Shown: positions 25,098 through 33,843, counted from the first letter of the stretch. The stretch: 64,000 nt of DNA from Derxia gummosa DSM 723 (GCF_000482785.1 NZ_KI519499.1:581776-645775), one strand, 5' to 3'. Program-made: numbers and translations. The notes: generated by a model from the letters alone, not told the origin.

Positions 25098-26684
25098 TCA
25101 ACCCGGCGCGTGATCCTTCGCGCCGGTCTTGCTCAGCAGCAGCTCGTTGACGGCCATCGCGAATTCGCGCCAGGCGGCCGCGAGGTCACGCACGATCACG
25201 TCGATGTAATCGGCCTGGGGCTTGGCCTCGTCGGGGAAATTCGACATCGCGCAGGAGGTGCGGTTGAACGCGATCGCCGCGTCCAGCATCGCCTTGCTGA
25301 AGCCCGCAAAGGCGCCGAGCGCGAGCGGCGTGAGGCTCGACTTGCCCTGCACCACCATGCCGGTCACGTTACCAAGGTCGGTTTCCTCCAGCCGCGCGAG
25401 CGCCTCGCTGTACACCTGCTCGACCGCGCCGAGCACCGCGCGCTGGAGCAGCTGCTCCGACTGCTGGGTGCTCATGAGCTGATGCAGCAGCTTCTTGTAG
25501 CGCTCGGGTGCCGAGGCGCGCTGGATCGTGACCCAGGTGGCGAACTCGGTGAAGGCGGCGGGGCGTTCGTCGGTCATGGCGGCTCCGGTGCTGGTGGCGG
25601 GACGCGCGGCGGGCAGCGCGCGCAGGATGCGGGCGGCGGCTTCGAGCGCGCCTTCCATGTGACCGGCGCCATAGCTCGCGCTCTCGGTGCCGCCGAAGTG
25701 CAGCCGGCCGTCCCACCAGGCGCGGCGCAGCATCGCGTCGCCATACACCGGCGGCCCGTCGTTGAAGCTGGCCTTGTCGGCCTCGCTCGCGGTGAAGCGC
25801 TCGGTCGACCAGTCCTGGTAGTTGAGCTTCTCGCTGTCGGCCGCGACGCCGAACACCTGCACCATCTGGCTCGACACCAATAGCGACAGGCCGGCGCGGA
25901 TCGCGGTGCGCACCTCGGGCGGCAGCGCCACGAAGCCGCCGAGAGCGGCGGTGCTCGCGTCGGCATCGCAGGCGTCGAAGATCTCGTGGAGCATGACCTG
26001 GGCATGGCTGACGAAGGCATTGCCCGACTGGCCGGCGTCGCGCCAGAAGGCGGTCGGGTACTCGACCACGGCCTTGGCCTGGTCGGCCATCCAGGTGCGC
26101 GTCGCGGCGAGCGAGGCGGCGAGCGCCTCGGGCAGCGCGGGCGAGAAGCTCACGTCCTGGGCCACGAGGCGCGGCGGCAGCGCGAACACCACGCGTTTCG
26201 CGCTCACGCTGCGGTCGATGCCGCCGGCGCGGATGCCCAGCTCGACGTGGTCGCCGTGATCGACGACCGAGACGATCTGGCTGCCGAATTCGATCGAACC
26301 CGCCGGCAGCCGCGCCGCCAGCGCCTCGACCAGCCGCACGCTGCCGCCGACGATGCGGCGCGCGCCGCCGTGCACACCCGAGTACTCGGCCGGCTCGGCA
26401 GCCTTGTTGGGGTCGTCGAGCTTGAGCACGGTGCCGCTGTCGTGCTGCGGGAAGCTGGCCAGACCGAGCTCATCCAGTCGGCGCGCGATGCGCGGCTCGG
26501 TATCGGGCCAGAACCAGGTTGGTCCGAGATCGAGCGCGCCGCCGCTCGCGGCGGGCTTCGTCAGCACCCGGCCGCCGATGCGGTCGCGTGCCTCGAAGAC
26601 GGTGAAGCTGGCGCCGAGCGCTTGCAGGCGCGCGGCGAGTTCGAGTCCGCAGACTCCGGCGCCGACGATGGCGGTGTCGATCAT
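25098..26684 (-). CDS. Flavin amine oxidase with unrecognised C-terminal extension
   Basis: A 528-residue protein. Residues 1-375 are a flavin-containing amine oxidase: FAD loop AIVGAGVCGLELAARL, ARDRIGGRVLTKPA, and near the end RLHFGGTESASYGAGHMEGA. After a Pro/Ala/Thr linker (PAARPATSTGAAM) come about 140 helical residues beginning TDERPAAFTEFATWVTIQRA that I do not recognise. The start is placed at the ATG at 26684 because GGAG lies seven bases upstream of it. The second domain could have been a separate small protein fused later. The substrate is probably a primary amine, not defined by sequence. Confidence 0.8.
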   Translation of the reverse strand: MIDTAIVGAGVCGLELAARLQALGASFTVFEARDRIGGRVLTKPAASGGALDLGPTWFWPDTEPRIARRLDELGLASFPQHDSGTVLKLDDPNKAAEPAEYSGVHGGARRIVGGSVRLVEALAARLPAGSIEFGSQIVSVVDHGDHVELGIRAGGIDRSVSAKRVVFALPPRLVAQDVSFSPALPEALAASLAATRTWMADQAKAVVEYPTAFWRDAGQSGNAFVSHAQVMLHEIFDACDADASTAALGGFVALPPEVRTAIRAGLSLLVSSQMVQVFGVAADSEKLNYQDWSTERFTASEADKASFNDGPPVYGDAMLRRAWWDGRLHFGGTESASYGAGHMEGALEAAARILRALPAARPATSTGAAMTDERPAAFTEFATWVTIQRASAPERYKKLLHQLMSTQQSEQLLQRAVLGAVEQVYSEALARLEETDLGNVTGMVVQGKSSLTPLALGAFAGFSKAMLDAAIAFNRTSCAMSNFPDEAKPQADYIDVIVRDLAAAWREFAMAVNELLLSKTGAKDHAPG

Positions 26685-26826
26685 GCCCATGCTCCATTGA
26701 GAGGGTTGCGCTGGGTGCCGAGGTGCAAGCTCCGTTCCCGTGGTCAAGAAGCGCGCCAGGACGCGACTTTCACCTAGGGAAACACGGTTGCGCTGGATCA
26801 AGCATCACGCAATCGGGTGACAAACC

Positions 26827-27273
26827 ATGGCGCGTTTGTCGGGTTCGGCACAAAGCGCGGCTGGCATGCGGATCGCTGGAGGGCCGGTTGCGACTTCCAT
26901 TCAGACCATTCACGACATGCTCAACAGCGCCCTTCTCACCATCGTCGAGGACGCCGGCTCGGCGGTGCTCACCCTCATCGAAGGTGTCGAGCAGCAGGAA
27001 TTCCTGCGCTCGCGCCTCACCCGCACCGAGGTCCTGCTCCAGACCAAGACCGTCAGCGACGCGCTCGCGGGCGTGCCGGAGGCGACTCGGCCGCTGCTGC
27101 CGGAGATCGATTGGGCGGGCTGGAACGCGGCGGCGCGCGCCATCGCCGATCCGACGAGTCCGGATGCGGAGGATGCGTTGTGGTTCGCGATCACGGCGCT
27201 GCTGCCGGCGACGCTGATGTGGCTGCGGGTGTACCGGAAGGATCAGCCTCAGTTGTTTGCCTTCAAGGCCTGA
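26827..27273 (+). CDS. HepT-like (DUF86) protein lacking the catalytic motif
   Basis: A 148-residue protein. The middle (EGVEQQEFLRSRLTRTEVLL, PEATRPLLPEIDWAGWNAAA, then a helix ending ITALLPATLMWLR) follows the HepT/DUF86 helical pattern, including the PEIxW turn. The HepT active motif (RxxxxHxY, usually in GMRN-LVHDY) is absent. At that place it reads AAARAIADPTSPDAED. It is therefore probably not an RNase. No MntA nucleotidyltransferase partner is adjacent. The ATG at 26827 follows GGTGA. The family call is from eye alignment and is tentative. Confidence 0.5.
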   Translation: MARLSGSAQSAAGMRIAGGPVATSIQTIHDMLNSALLTIVEDAGSAVLTLIEGVEQQEFLRSRLTRTEVLLQTKTVSDALAGVPEATRPLLPEIDWAGWNAAARAIADPTSPDAEDALWFAITALLPATLMWLRVYRKDQPQLFAFKA

Positions 27274-27307
27274 CGGCGCTGGCGTTGCGGGCGGTTTTCT
27301 CGGGTTC

Positions 27308-27579
27308 GCGGTCGGGCGGGGGCAGGCGGGTGACGGGCTTGCCCGACGGCGCCCTCGCGCTGCGCGCGAGGGTTCCCGGACGGGGCGGTCGGGCGCGGGC
27401 CGGTCCGCCAACTCGCCTTGCCCCGATGGGGCAAGGCTCAGACATGCGGACCTGAGCGCCACAGGCGCTCACCCGCGCCCGACCACCCCGCCCGGCTTGC
27501 CGGAGGCGCCCGCCACCCGCCTGCCCCCGCCCGACCGCTCGTGAATGCTCGACGGCCGATGGCGGCGCTTCGCGCCGCC
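27308..27579. repeat. Nested inverted repeats, structured intergenic region
   Basis: The 461-bp gap (27274-27734) between the converging HepT-like gene and astB holds no gene but an unusual structure. Outer arms of 25 bp match perfectly (27308-27332 with 27514-27538). Inside them, 19-base arms (27381-27399 with 27472-27490) match with one difference. Individual hairpins sit at 27352-27372 (9-bp arms), 27415-27437 (10-bp arms GCCTTGCCCC/GGGGCAAGGC), 27454-27470 (7-bp arms) and 27561-27579 (8-bp arms with TTC loop). CGGGCTTGCCCG and CCGGCTTGCCGG lie inside each outer arm. It could be a strong terminator zone, a REP/MITE-like element or a structured RNA. I see no target duplication. Confidence 0.75.
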
Positions 27580-27734
27580 GGGTGCGGAGCCACAAGCCGC
27601 GCGTTGCACTGCCCCACCGCATCCGCCTCGGACACGTCGCCGCCCTCGGCCAGAACTCCCGCTACCGCCGCCCAGGCCCTGCAACCGCCCTTGCGGCATT
27701 CAAGCCAGGGACGTTCCGCAACACACGCCGCCCG

Positions 27735-29075
27735 CTACCCGCCGAAGCCCGAATACAGCCCCGGCAGATCCAGCACCGCCTCCAGCTCCGCGAGCGCTCG
27801 CGCCACCTCCCCCGCCAGCGCCGGATCGCGCAAATCCTCGGCCGCGAGCCGGTCGCGGTAATGCCGCTTCACCCAGTCGGCGAGGCGGTCGTGCAGCGCC
27901 GGCGTGAACAGCACGCCCGGATGCACCGCCGCCGCCTGCTCGGCGGTAAGCACCACGCGCAGCCGCAGGCAGGCCGGGCCGCCGCCGTTGCGCATGCTTT
28001 CGCCGAGATCGGCGACGAGCAGGTCGGCGATCACCTCGCCCTCGTCGAGCCGCGCATCAAGCCAGCGCGCGACGCTGGCGATGCGTCGGCACTCGGCCGG
28101 CACCACGAGCGTGAAACGGCCGTCGTCGCGGTCGAGCAGCTGGCTGTTGAACAGATAGCTCGCCACCGCGTCGGCCAGCGGCACATCGTGCTGGCTCACG
28201 CGCAGATGGCGCAGCGGCAACGGATCGAGCGCGGCGCGCAGCGCGCCGAGCGTGCCGCCTTCATCGAGAAAGGCCATCTCGTGCGACAGCAGCACATCGC
28301 GGTGAGCGAGCGCGATCACGTCGTTGTGGAACACGCCGGCGTCGATCGCCGCCGGATGCTGCTGGGCATGCACGACGCGCCCCGGCGCGAGCCGGTGCAG
28401 CCGAGCGATCGCTCGGCCTGCCTCGTCGCTCTGGCGCGCGGGGAAGCGCTTCGGCGCGGGCGCGTCGGGCGCGAAGGCGCGCTTGCCGTACACGAACAGC
28501 TCGACGCCCGGCGCGCCATGGTCGGCACAAAAGCGCGAATGATTGGCCGCGCCCTCGTCGCCGAGCGCCGGGCTGCCCGGCAGCGCGTCGTGCACGGCGA
28601 AATGGTTGGTCGCGCCGAACACGCGGCGCAGCACGCGCGCGGTGAAGCGGTGCTCGCCGGCGCGATGCAGCTTCTCGTTGAGGTTGGCCGGCGTGAAATG
28701 CACCCGGCCGTCGGCGCAGTCGGCCGAGGGACTGACGGTGGCGGCATTGGCGGTCCACATCGCGGCCGCCGACCAGGCGGCGGCGTACAGCGCGGGCGCG
28801 GCGCGCGCGGCGTGGTCGAGCGCCTCGGCATCGCGCCCGTCGAAGCCGACCGCACGCAGCAGGCCCCAGTCGGGGCGCGGATGCGGCGGCAGCACCGCCT
28901 GGGCATGGCCGCGATCGGCCAGCGCGCGCATCTTTGCAAGCCCTTGCAAGGCGGCCGCGCGCGGATTGGACGGCGCCGCGCGATGCGCCTGCGAGGCCAC
29001 GTTGCCGTGCGACAGGCCGGCGAAGTTGTGCGTCGGGCCGACGAGGCCGTCGAAGTTGAATTCGCGGGTTGGCAT
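27735..29075 (-). CDS. astB: N-succinylarginine dihydrolase
   Basis: A 446-residue cytoplasmic enzyme, second step of the arginine succinyltransferase (AST) pathway: it removes two ammonia and CO2 from succinylarginine to give succinylornithine. The start REFNFDGLVGPTHNFAGLSH, then NLNEKLHRAGEHR, GVFHNDVIAL and LGESMRNGGGPACLRLRVVL, are strong AstB signatures, and length is normal. It begins four bases after astA, so the two form an operon. astC, astD and astE are not adjacent. One TGCAA-N4-TTGCA copy lies at 28935. Confidence 0.96.
   Translation of the reverse strand: MPTREFNFDGLVGPTHNFAGLSHGNVASQAHRAAPSNPRAAALQGLAKMRALADRGHAQAVLPPHPRPDWGLLRAVGFDGRDAEALDHAARAAPALYAAAWSAAAMWTANAATVSPSADCADGRVHFTPANLNEKLHRAGEHRFTARVLRRVFGATNHFAVHDALPGSPALGDEGAANHSRFCADHGAPGVELFVYGKRAFAPDAPAPKRFPARQSDEAGRAIARLHRLAPGRVVHAQQHPAAIDAGVFHNDVIALAHRDVLLSHEMAFLDEGGTLGALRAALDPLPLRHLRVSQHDVPLADAVASYLFNSQLLDRDDGRFTLVVPAECRRIASVARWLDARLDEGEVIADLLVADLGESMRNGGGPACLRLRVVLTAEQAAAVHPGVLFTPALHDRLADWVKRHYRDRLAAEDLRDPALAGEVARALAELEAVLDLPGLYSGFGG
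28935..28948. repeat. TGCAA-N4-TTGCA palindrome, copy 5 (in astB)
   Basis: The site reads TGCAAGCCCTTGCA. On the gene strand it is decoded TTG CAA GGG CTT GCA (Leu-Gln-Gly-Leu-Ala), the same codon phase as the copies in gluQ and valS. Confidence 0.8.
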
Positions 29076-29079
29076 GGCT

Positions 29080-30255
29080 TCAGAGTCGGTAGATGCGCAC
29101 CGGATCGGTGGGCGTAAGGTTCAGCAGCGCGAGCGCCTCGGCATCGAGCGGACGCGGCGCGCCCGCGTCGCCGGGCCAGGCGATGGCGCGCCAGCCGGCG
29201 AGCGCGGTGCTGGCGACGAGCCAGTGCGCGGTCGGCTCGGCGACGACGGGCTGGGCCGGAACGGACGAGCCGGCGTCGGCCGGCACAGGCTGCGCCCGGG
29301 ATGATGCCGCTGCGCCGGACGCGGCCGGCGCAGCGGCCGCGCGCGCGCCCGCCGATGCACGGCCACCCGCCTCGGCAGATTCCGCCCCACCCCGCGCCCG
29401 CGTGCGCTTCAGCCCCACCTCGCCGGCCGGCAGGCGCCGGCTGTGCCGCATCACGCGCAGTTCGGCAATGCGCGCCTGAAGCACCGGGCCGGCATCGAAG
29501 ATGTCCACGTAGCCCTGGTCGCGCAGGCCCTCGGCCTCCAGCAGCTTGCGCGCCGGCAGCGTGGCCGGATGCACGCGGCCGACCGCCTCGCGCGCGGCGC
29601 GCGGCAGCAGGTCGAGATAGAGCGGGTACTTGGGCATCAGCTCGGCGATGAAGGACTTGCGGCCGCGCGCGGACAGGTCGTCGGCACGCTCGAAGTCCAT
29701 GCCGAAGAAGCAGCGCCCGAGGCCTTCCCAGAACGGCACGCGGCCGTCGTCGTCCTGGTAGCCGCGCAGCTCGGCGCAGACCTCGTCGCCGAACAGCGCA
29801 CGGAACTCGGCGATGAAGCCGAGCCGGGCCTTCGACAGCAGGCGCCCCGCGACGCCGCCGCGCCAGTCGCCGCGCAGCAGCAGGCTGCACAGCTCGGCCG
29901 CGCCCGTGAGGTCGTTGACGAGAAAGAGCGTGGGCATGGCGTTCCAGATGCCCAGTTCGCGGCTCGAATGCACGAGGCTGCCGACGCGGTAGTTGTAGAA
30001 GGCGTCGTCGAGACCGACCGCCGCGCGCACCGCCGACACGCCGCCGATGCTCCCGTCGGCCACGTCCTGCAGCACGAAGAGGTAGTCGCGCTCGGCCTCG
30101 GGCAGGGTCTGGCCGAAGGAGCCCGCGACGCGGTCGAGCCGCTCGGCCAGCAGCGCGCGGTCGGGCTTGAGCGTGGTGAGGCCGCTGCCGGCCTGGCGCG
30201 CGAGATCGAGCAGCGCATCGAGGTCGGCGGGCATGGCGGGGCGCAGGAAGCGCAT
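29080..30255 (-). CDS. astA: Arginine N-succinyltransferase
   Basis: A 391-residue enzyme transferring succinate from succinyl-CoA to arginine, first step of the AST catabolic pathway. Typical stretches are MRFLRPAMPADLDALLDLAR at the start, YNYRVGSLVHSSRELGIWN (89-107), PFWEGLGRCFFGMDF and SFIAELMPKYPLYLDLLP. Residues about 281-342 are an Ala/Ser/Gly-rich insert absent from usual AstA (about 340 residues), between the conserved MRHSRRLP and HWLVAST segments. The rest looks intact, so the insert is probably a surface loop. The gene is divergent from a secreted-protein gene. Confidence 0.93.
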   Translation of the reverse strand: MRFLRPAMPADLDALLDLARQAGSGLTTLKPDRALLAERLDRVAGSFGQTLPEAERDYLFVLQDVADGSIGGVSAVRAAVGLDDAFYNYRVGSLVHSSRELGIWNAMPTLFLVNDLTGAAELCSLLLRGDWRGGVAGRLLSKARLGFIAEFRALFGDEVCAELRGYQDDDGRVPFWEGLGRCFFGMDFERADDLSARGRKSFIAELMPKYPLYLDLLPRAAREAVGRVHPATLPARKLLEAEGLRDQGYVDIFDAGPVLQARIAELRVMRHSRRLPAGEVGLKRTRARGGAESAEAGGRASAGARAAAAPAASGAAASSRAQPVPADAGSSVPAQPVVAEPTAHWLVASTALAGWRAIAWPGDAGAPRPLDAEALALLNLTPTDPVRIYRL

Positions 30256-30499
30256 GGGCGGCTCCGGAAGTTGTGAGCGCCACGAGACGGTCGGCGCGAG
30301 CCGCTAGGCTTGCGGCATGGACAAAGATTCTCAGCAGCGGCGCGCGCGCGCCATCGGAATTGCGGCGGACGGGAACACCTGCCCGGGCGCCAAGGCAACC
30401 AGGGCGACAACGACAACGGCAGCCGTGTCGGCGATGGCAACCACGCCGAAGGTGGCGCGGCGCGCCGGAACGGGCGGCGGCGCGCTCACGCGACGCACG

Positions 30500-31216
30500 A
30501 TGCCGCGCCTCGTGGTGCTGCTGTTCGTCGCCTGCGCCGCGCTGACACCCGGCCGGCCCGTCGTGGCCGAACTCGAACGCCGCATCGTTCCCTGCGGCGA
30601 AGCGGCCTGCGTGTGGGACCGGCCGAAGCTGGTGCTGCCGGCCGGCTGGGCGGAGGACGAGGACTGGAGTCCGCGCCTGCAACAGATCGTGCTGGTGCCA
30701 ACGGGCGGCGACTTCGTGCAGGCGCCGGCACGGATCATCGTGCGGGTGTTCGAGGGCGCCAGCGCGGCGAGCATCGAGGAGCTGATCGAGCAGGAGCAGG
30801 ACCGCGCCCTCGGCGGCTCGCTCGCGCTCACGGCGGTGCGCGGCGCCGCCCTGCCCGCCGCCGATGGCGCGCCTTGGCCGACGCTGGTCGTCGCGAGCCG
30901 CGATCCGGCCGCCGCGCGCCAGACGATCGCCTTCGGCCGCGACGGCGAGTCCTGGGTGGTCGCGGTGCTCGACGCCCGCGACGCGGCCGAGCACGAGCGC
31001 GCGCTGCCGGCGCTGAAGGCGCTGGTCGCGGGTTATCGGGTGGCACCGTCGCGGGCGCTGCCGCTGCAATCGGTGCGGGTCGGGCGGAGGTCCGGGCCAG
31101 CGGTGGCGGCAGCCGACGTTGCGGCGGTGGCCGGCGAGCCCCTGTCGCCGGCCACCGCCGCAACGTCCTCGTCGCCCGGCACGGTCTCGGCCGCCGGGTT
31201 CGCACGCGCGAGCTGA
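30500..31216 (+). CDS. Secreted hypothetical protein
   Basis: About 238 residues from the ATG at 30500, chosen because MPRLVVLLFVACAALTPG then looks like a signal peptide. A longer start at 30317 would precede it with 61 low-complexity residues. The mature part has CGEAACVWDRPKLVLP, with two cysteines that could pair, and a segment ending FGRDGESWVVAVLDAR. I do not recognise a family. The last 60 codons overlap the convergent EamA gene (184 bp) and contain a 23-bp-arm hairpin, so the true 3' end of the message may be earlier. Confidence 0.6.
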   Translation: MPRLVVLLFVACAALTPGRPVVAELERRIVPCGEAACVWDRPKLVLPAGWAEDEDWSPRLQQIVLVPTGGDFVQAPARIIVRVFEGASAASIEELIEQEQDRALGGSLALTAVRGAALPAADGAPWPTLVVASRDPAAARQTIAFGRDGESWVVAVLDARDAAEHERALPALKALVAGYRVAPSRALPLQSVRVGRRSGPAVAAADVAAVAGEPLSPATAATSSSPGTVSAAGFARAS

Positions 31217-32172
31217 ACGCCGCACAGGATCGCCACGCCGCCGGCGATCTGCGCCGGCCCGAGCGCCTCGCCGAAGATGGCCCAGCCCGCGAGCGCCGCG
31301 ACCAGCGGCTGCACGAGCAGGGTCAGGCTCGCGAGGGCGACCGGCAGATGTGCCGAGGCCTGGGCGATCAGCGTCTGCCCCGCGACCTGCGTGACCAGCG
31401 CGAGCGCCAGCAGCAAGCTCCAGCCGGACCCGCTCGCGGGCAGCAGCGGGCTGCCGGTCAGCACGGCGAAGCCGAGTGCCACCGGCAGCAGGAGCGCCGC
31501 GCTGAAGGCGCTCGACCAGGCCATGAGCCGCAGCGCGTCATGCCGCGCCCGCGCCTGCTTGAGCGCGACCATGTAGCCCGCGTAGAAGAAGGCCGTCGCA
31601 AGCCCGAGCGCATCGCCGACCAGCGCGTCGGGCCGCGCCGCGGAGGCCGCGCCAGGGCGCGTCAGCGCCGCCGCGCCGGCCAGCGCGAGCAGCCCGCCGA
31701 GCGCGAAGCGCGCGCCCGGCCGCTGGCCACGCAACCACCACAGGCCGAGCGTCAGCACGATCGGCGCGAAGTTGGCGAGCAGCGTCGCGTTGGCGACGGT
31801 TGTGAAGACGATCGAGAAATGCCAGACCGCGAGATCGGCCGCGAAGCAGGCGGCCGTGGCCCAGACGGCCCGGTCGCGCCAGACGGGCTCGACGGTGGCC
31901 GACACGGCGGTCGATCCGGTCTGAACCATCGCCGCGGCAGGCGATGTCGCGGCCGCGGACGAGCACCGCGCGGCCAGCAGCGCCAGCACCGGCGCCGCGA
32001 TCGCCATGCGCCAGAACGCGCTCGCGACCGGCCCGGTTTCGGACAGGCGCACGAAGATCGCCGCGAAGCCGATGCAGCTTCCGCCGGCAAGCAGGATGAG
32101 GAAGGGAAGCAGGGGCGGCCTTGCGTCGCCCCGGTCGGCGGCGGCCGAAGCCACCGCCTGACGCCGCCGCAT
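31033..32172 (-). CDS. EamA/DMT-family inner-membrane transporter
   Basis: A 379-residue protein with about ten membrane helices in two EamA repeats. Repeat 1 includes LPFLILLAGGSCIGFAAIFV and repeat 2 includes ALGLATAFFYAGYMVALKQ. These are drug/metabolite transporters exporting amino acids or other metabolites, and the substrate here is unknown. An extra hydrophilic segment of about 30 residues follows the second helix, and the C-terminal tail after helix 10 is Ala/Thr-rich. That tail overlaps the opposite-strand secreted gene and contains the long hairpin. It ends three bases before the downstream lipoprotein gene start region on the same strand. Confidence 0.85.
   Translation of the reverse strand: MRRRQAVASAAADRGDARPPLLPFLILLAGGSCIGFAAIFVRLSETGPVASAFWRMAIAAPVLALLAARCSSAAATSPAAAMVQTGSTAVSATVEPVWRDRAVWATAACFAADLAVWHFSIVFTTVANATLLANFAPIVLTLGLWWLRGQRPGARFALGGLLALAGAAALTRPGAASAARPDALVGDALGLATAFFYAGYMVALKQARARHDALRLMAWSSAFSAALLLPVALGFAVLTGSPLLPASGSGWSLLLALALVTQVAGQTLIAQASAHLPVALASLTLLVQPLVAALAGWAIFGEALGPAQIAGGVAILCGVQLARANPAAETVPGDEDVAAVAGDRGSPATAATSAAATAGPDLRPTRTDCSGSARDGATR
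31115..31167. terminator. Long perfect hairpin in overlapping convergent gene tails
   Basis: Perfect 23-base arms (31115-31137 and 31145-31167) flank a 7-base loop. They lie inside the coding tails of both the secreted protein and the EamA transporter, so each protein ends in related Ala/Val/Pro peptides. It is a natural bidirectional stop or mRNA-end stabiliser, though no U-tract follows. Confidence 0.6.
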
Positions 32173-32175
32173 CGA

Positions 32176-32841
32176 TCAGCGGCTGGCCGAGGCGCGCGTC
32201 GAGGCAGCGCCGGTGCTGGCCGTCTTGGTGACCGGCTTGGCCTGGGCCGTCTGCGTGGCGGGCTTGGCCGTGGTAGCGGCCAGCGCCGGACCGCTGCCTG
32301 CCGTCAACGTCTTGGAGATGAGCTGGAAGCGGCCGTCGGCGCGGTGCAGCCACGACTCCGAGAAGATCGTGTAGCCGAGGCCGAGCGTGGTGTTCTCGGG
32401 CGGCAGCGGCAGCGGCTGGATGCTCGTGACGCTGGCGACGGCGGCCTGGTCGAGCTTGTCGTCACCCGACGAGCGCACGACCCAGGCGCGGTCGATCTTG
32501 CCGTCTTCATGCACTTGCAGGCCGACCACGGTCACGCCCTTGAGCGCGGTGTCGGCGGGGCGCGGCGCGTCCTGCTTCATCGCGAGGCGCGAGGTGGCGG
32601 CGATGCGCTCGGCCACGACACGCTTGTACGCGTCGAGATCGGCCTTGGCCGGCTCGGCCACGATGACGGCAGGCGCGGGCGCGGGCACCGGCACAGGCTG
32701 GCCGAGTTCGGCGGCCGAGATGGTTTCGGGCGCGGGCTTGTCGGTCGGCGGCTCGTTCTTGGGCTGGCTGGCGCAGGCGGCGAGCAGAAGGACGGGCGTG
32801 GCGACGGTGAGTGCGCGCGCGGCGCGTTGGATGAGGGACAT
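32176..32841 (-). CDS. Lipoprotein with TonB C-terminal-like domain
   Basis: A 221-residue lipoprotein. The lipobox LLLAACAS puts the lipidated Cys at residue 23. A Pro/Ala/Val-rich linker (about 30-65) is followed by a domain (about 66-155) with VTVVGLQVHEDGKIDRAW, VVRSSGDDKLDQAAVAS and IQPLPLPPEN, the pattern of TonB C-terminal domains. A Lys/Thr/Ala-rich tail completes it. Such proteins bind outer-membrane receptors or span the periplasm. A full energy transducer would need a transmembrane N-terminus rather than a lipid. The gene is transcribed with the EamA gene, 3 bp away. Confidence 0.7.
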   Translation of the reverse strand: MSLIQRAARALTVATPVLLLAACASQPKNEPPTDKPAPETISAAELGQPVPVPAPAPAVIVAEPAKADLDAYKRVVAERIAATSRLAMKQDAPRPADTALKGVTVVGLQVHEDGKIDRAWVVRSSGDDKLDQAAVASVTSIQPLPLPPENTTLGLGYTIFSESWLHRADGRFQLISKTLTAGSGPALAATTAKPATQTAQAKPVTKTASTGAASTRASASR

Positions 32842-32999
32842 GGACGACTGCTCCGGTGAAAGACGCGGGCGATTCTAGTCCCGCGTTCCTGCGTGCCTGC
32901 TGCGGTGGCACAGGGGTTTGTGACACGCCGGGCATGACCGCGCCGGTGCCCGGCGTCAGCTGCGCCGGCATCCGGCGGCGGTTGCGCCAGCGCCCGGCA

Positions 33000-33752
33000 T
33001 CAGCCTCGCTTGCCGCGCTGGCGCACCGCCTCGTACAGGCAAACGCCGCTTGCCACCGACACGTTCAGGCTCTCGACCGCGCCGGCCATCGGGATGCTCA
33101 CCAGCTCGTCGCAGGTGTCGCGCGTGAGTCGGCGCATGCCCTCGCCTTCGGCGCCGAGCACGAGGGCGATCGGGCCGGTCAGGTCGGCTTCGTAGATGCT
33201 GCGCGGCGCGTCGTCGGCCGTGCCGATCACGCGCAGGCCGGCGTCCTTCATCTCGCGCAGGCTGCGCGCGAGGTTGGTGACGACGACGTAGGGCATCGAC
33301 TCAGCCGCGCCGCTCGCCGCCTTGGCCGCGACGCCGCTCAGACCGGCCGCGCGGTCCTTGGGCGCGACCACCGCATGCGCGCCCGCGCCGTCGGCCACGC
33401 GCAGGCAGGCGCCGAGGTTGTGCGGATCGGTGATCGAGTCGAGCACCAGCAGCAGCGCGTCCTGGCCCTCGGGCATGAGGTCGAGCACGTCGTCGAGCGT
33501 GCGGGCGATCTCGATCTCGTCCACCACCGCCGCCACGCCCTGATGGCGATCGGTGCCGGCCACGCCGGTCAGGCGCGCCGCATCGACGGGCGCGAGCTTG
33601 AGGCCGGCCTCGGTCGCGCGCTGGATGAAGTCCTGCATGCGCTTGTCGCGCCGGCTCGCCTCGACGTAAAGCTGCTTGATGCTGGCGGGCGCGTGGCGCA
33701 GGCGGGCGGTGACGGCATGGAAGCCGTGCAGGACCTTGCTGGGTTTGCTCAT
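33000..33752 (-). CDS. rlmB: 23S rRNA (guanosine-2251-2'-O)-methyltransferase
   Basis: A 250-residue SPOUT methyltransferase modifying G2251 in the peptidyl-transferase loop of 23S rRNA. The C-terminal knot motifs are [34 protein letters not shown] and [20 protein letters not shown], with the conserved Asn. The N-terminal L30-like substrate domain is present. Its position after rnr on the same strand (91 bp apart) is the usual rnr-rlmB operon. Confidence 0.95.
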   Translation of the reverse strand: MSKPSKVLHGFHAVTARLRHAPASIKQLYVEASRRDKRMQDFIQRATEAGLKLAPVDAARLTGVAGTDRHQGVAAVVDEIEIARTLDDVLDLMPEGQDALLLVLDSITDPHNLGACLRVADGAGAHAVVAPKDRAAGLSGVAAKAASGAAESMPYVVVTNLARSLREMKDAGLRVIGTADDAPRSIYEADLTGPIALVLGAEGEGMRRLTRDTCDELVSIPMAGAVESLNVSVASGVCLYEAVRQRGKRG

Positions 33753-33843
33753 GGATGCTCGAAATGAAAACGGCCGCGCATGATGCAGCAGCGGCCGGAA
33801 TGGGGAACGGGCCCGGCGGCGCTGCCGCGAGGCCCGTAAAGAC

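Noticed and set aside
27308-27538. Insertion sequence or MITE with target duplication
   Set aside because: The 25-bp arms look like terminal inverted repeats, but no flanking direct repeat is visible and no transposase is present. It is kept only as a structured repeat.
28316-31225. 969-codon minus-strand ORF overlapping astB-astA and beyond
   Set aside because: It is a third-frame shadow. astB and astA are in the true frame with strong family motifs.
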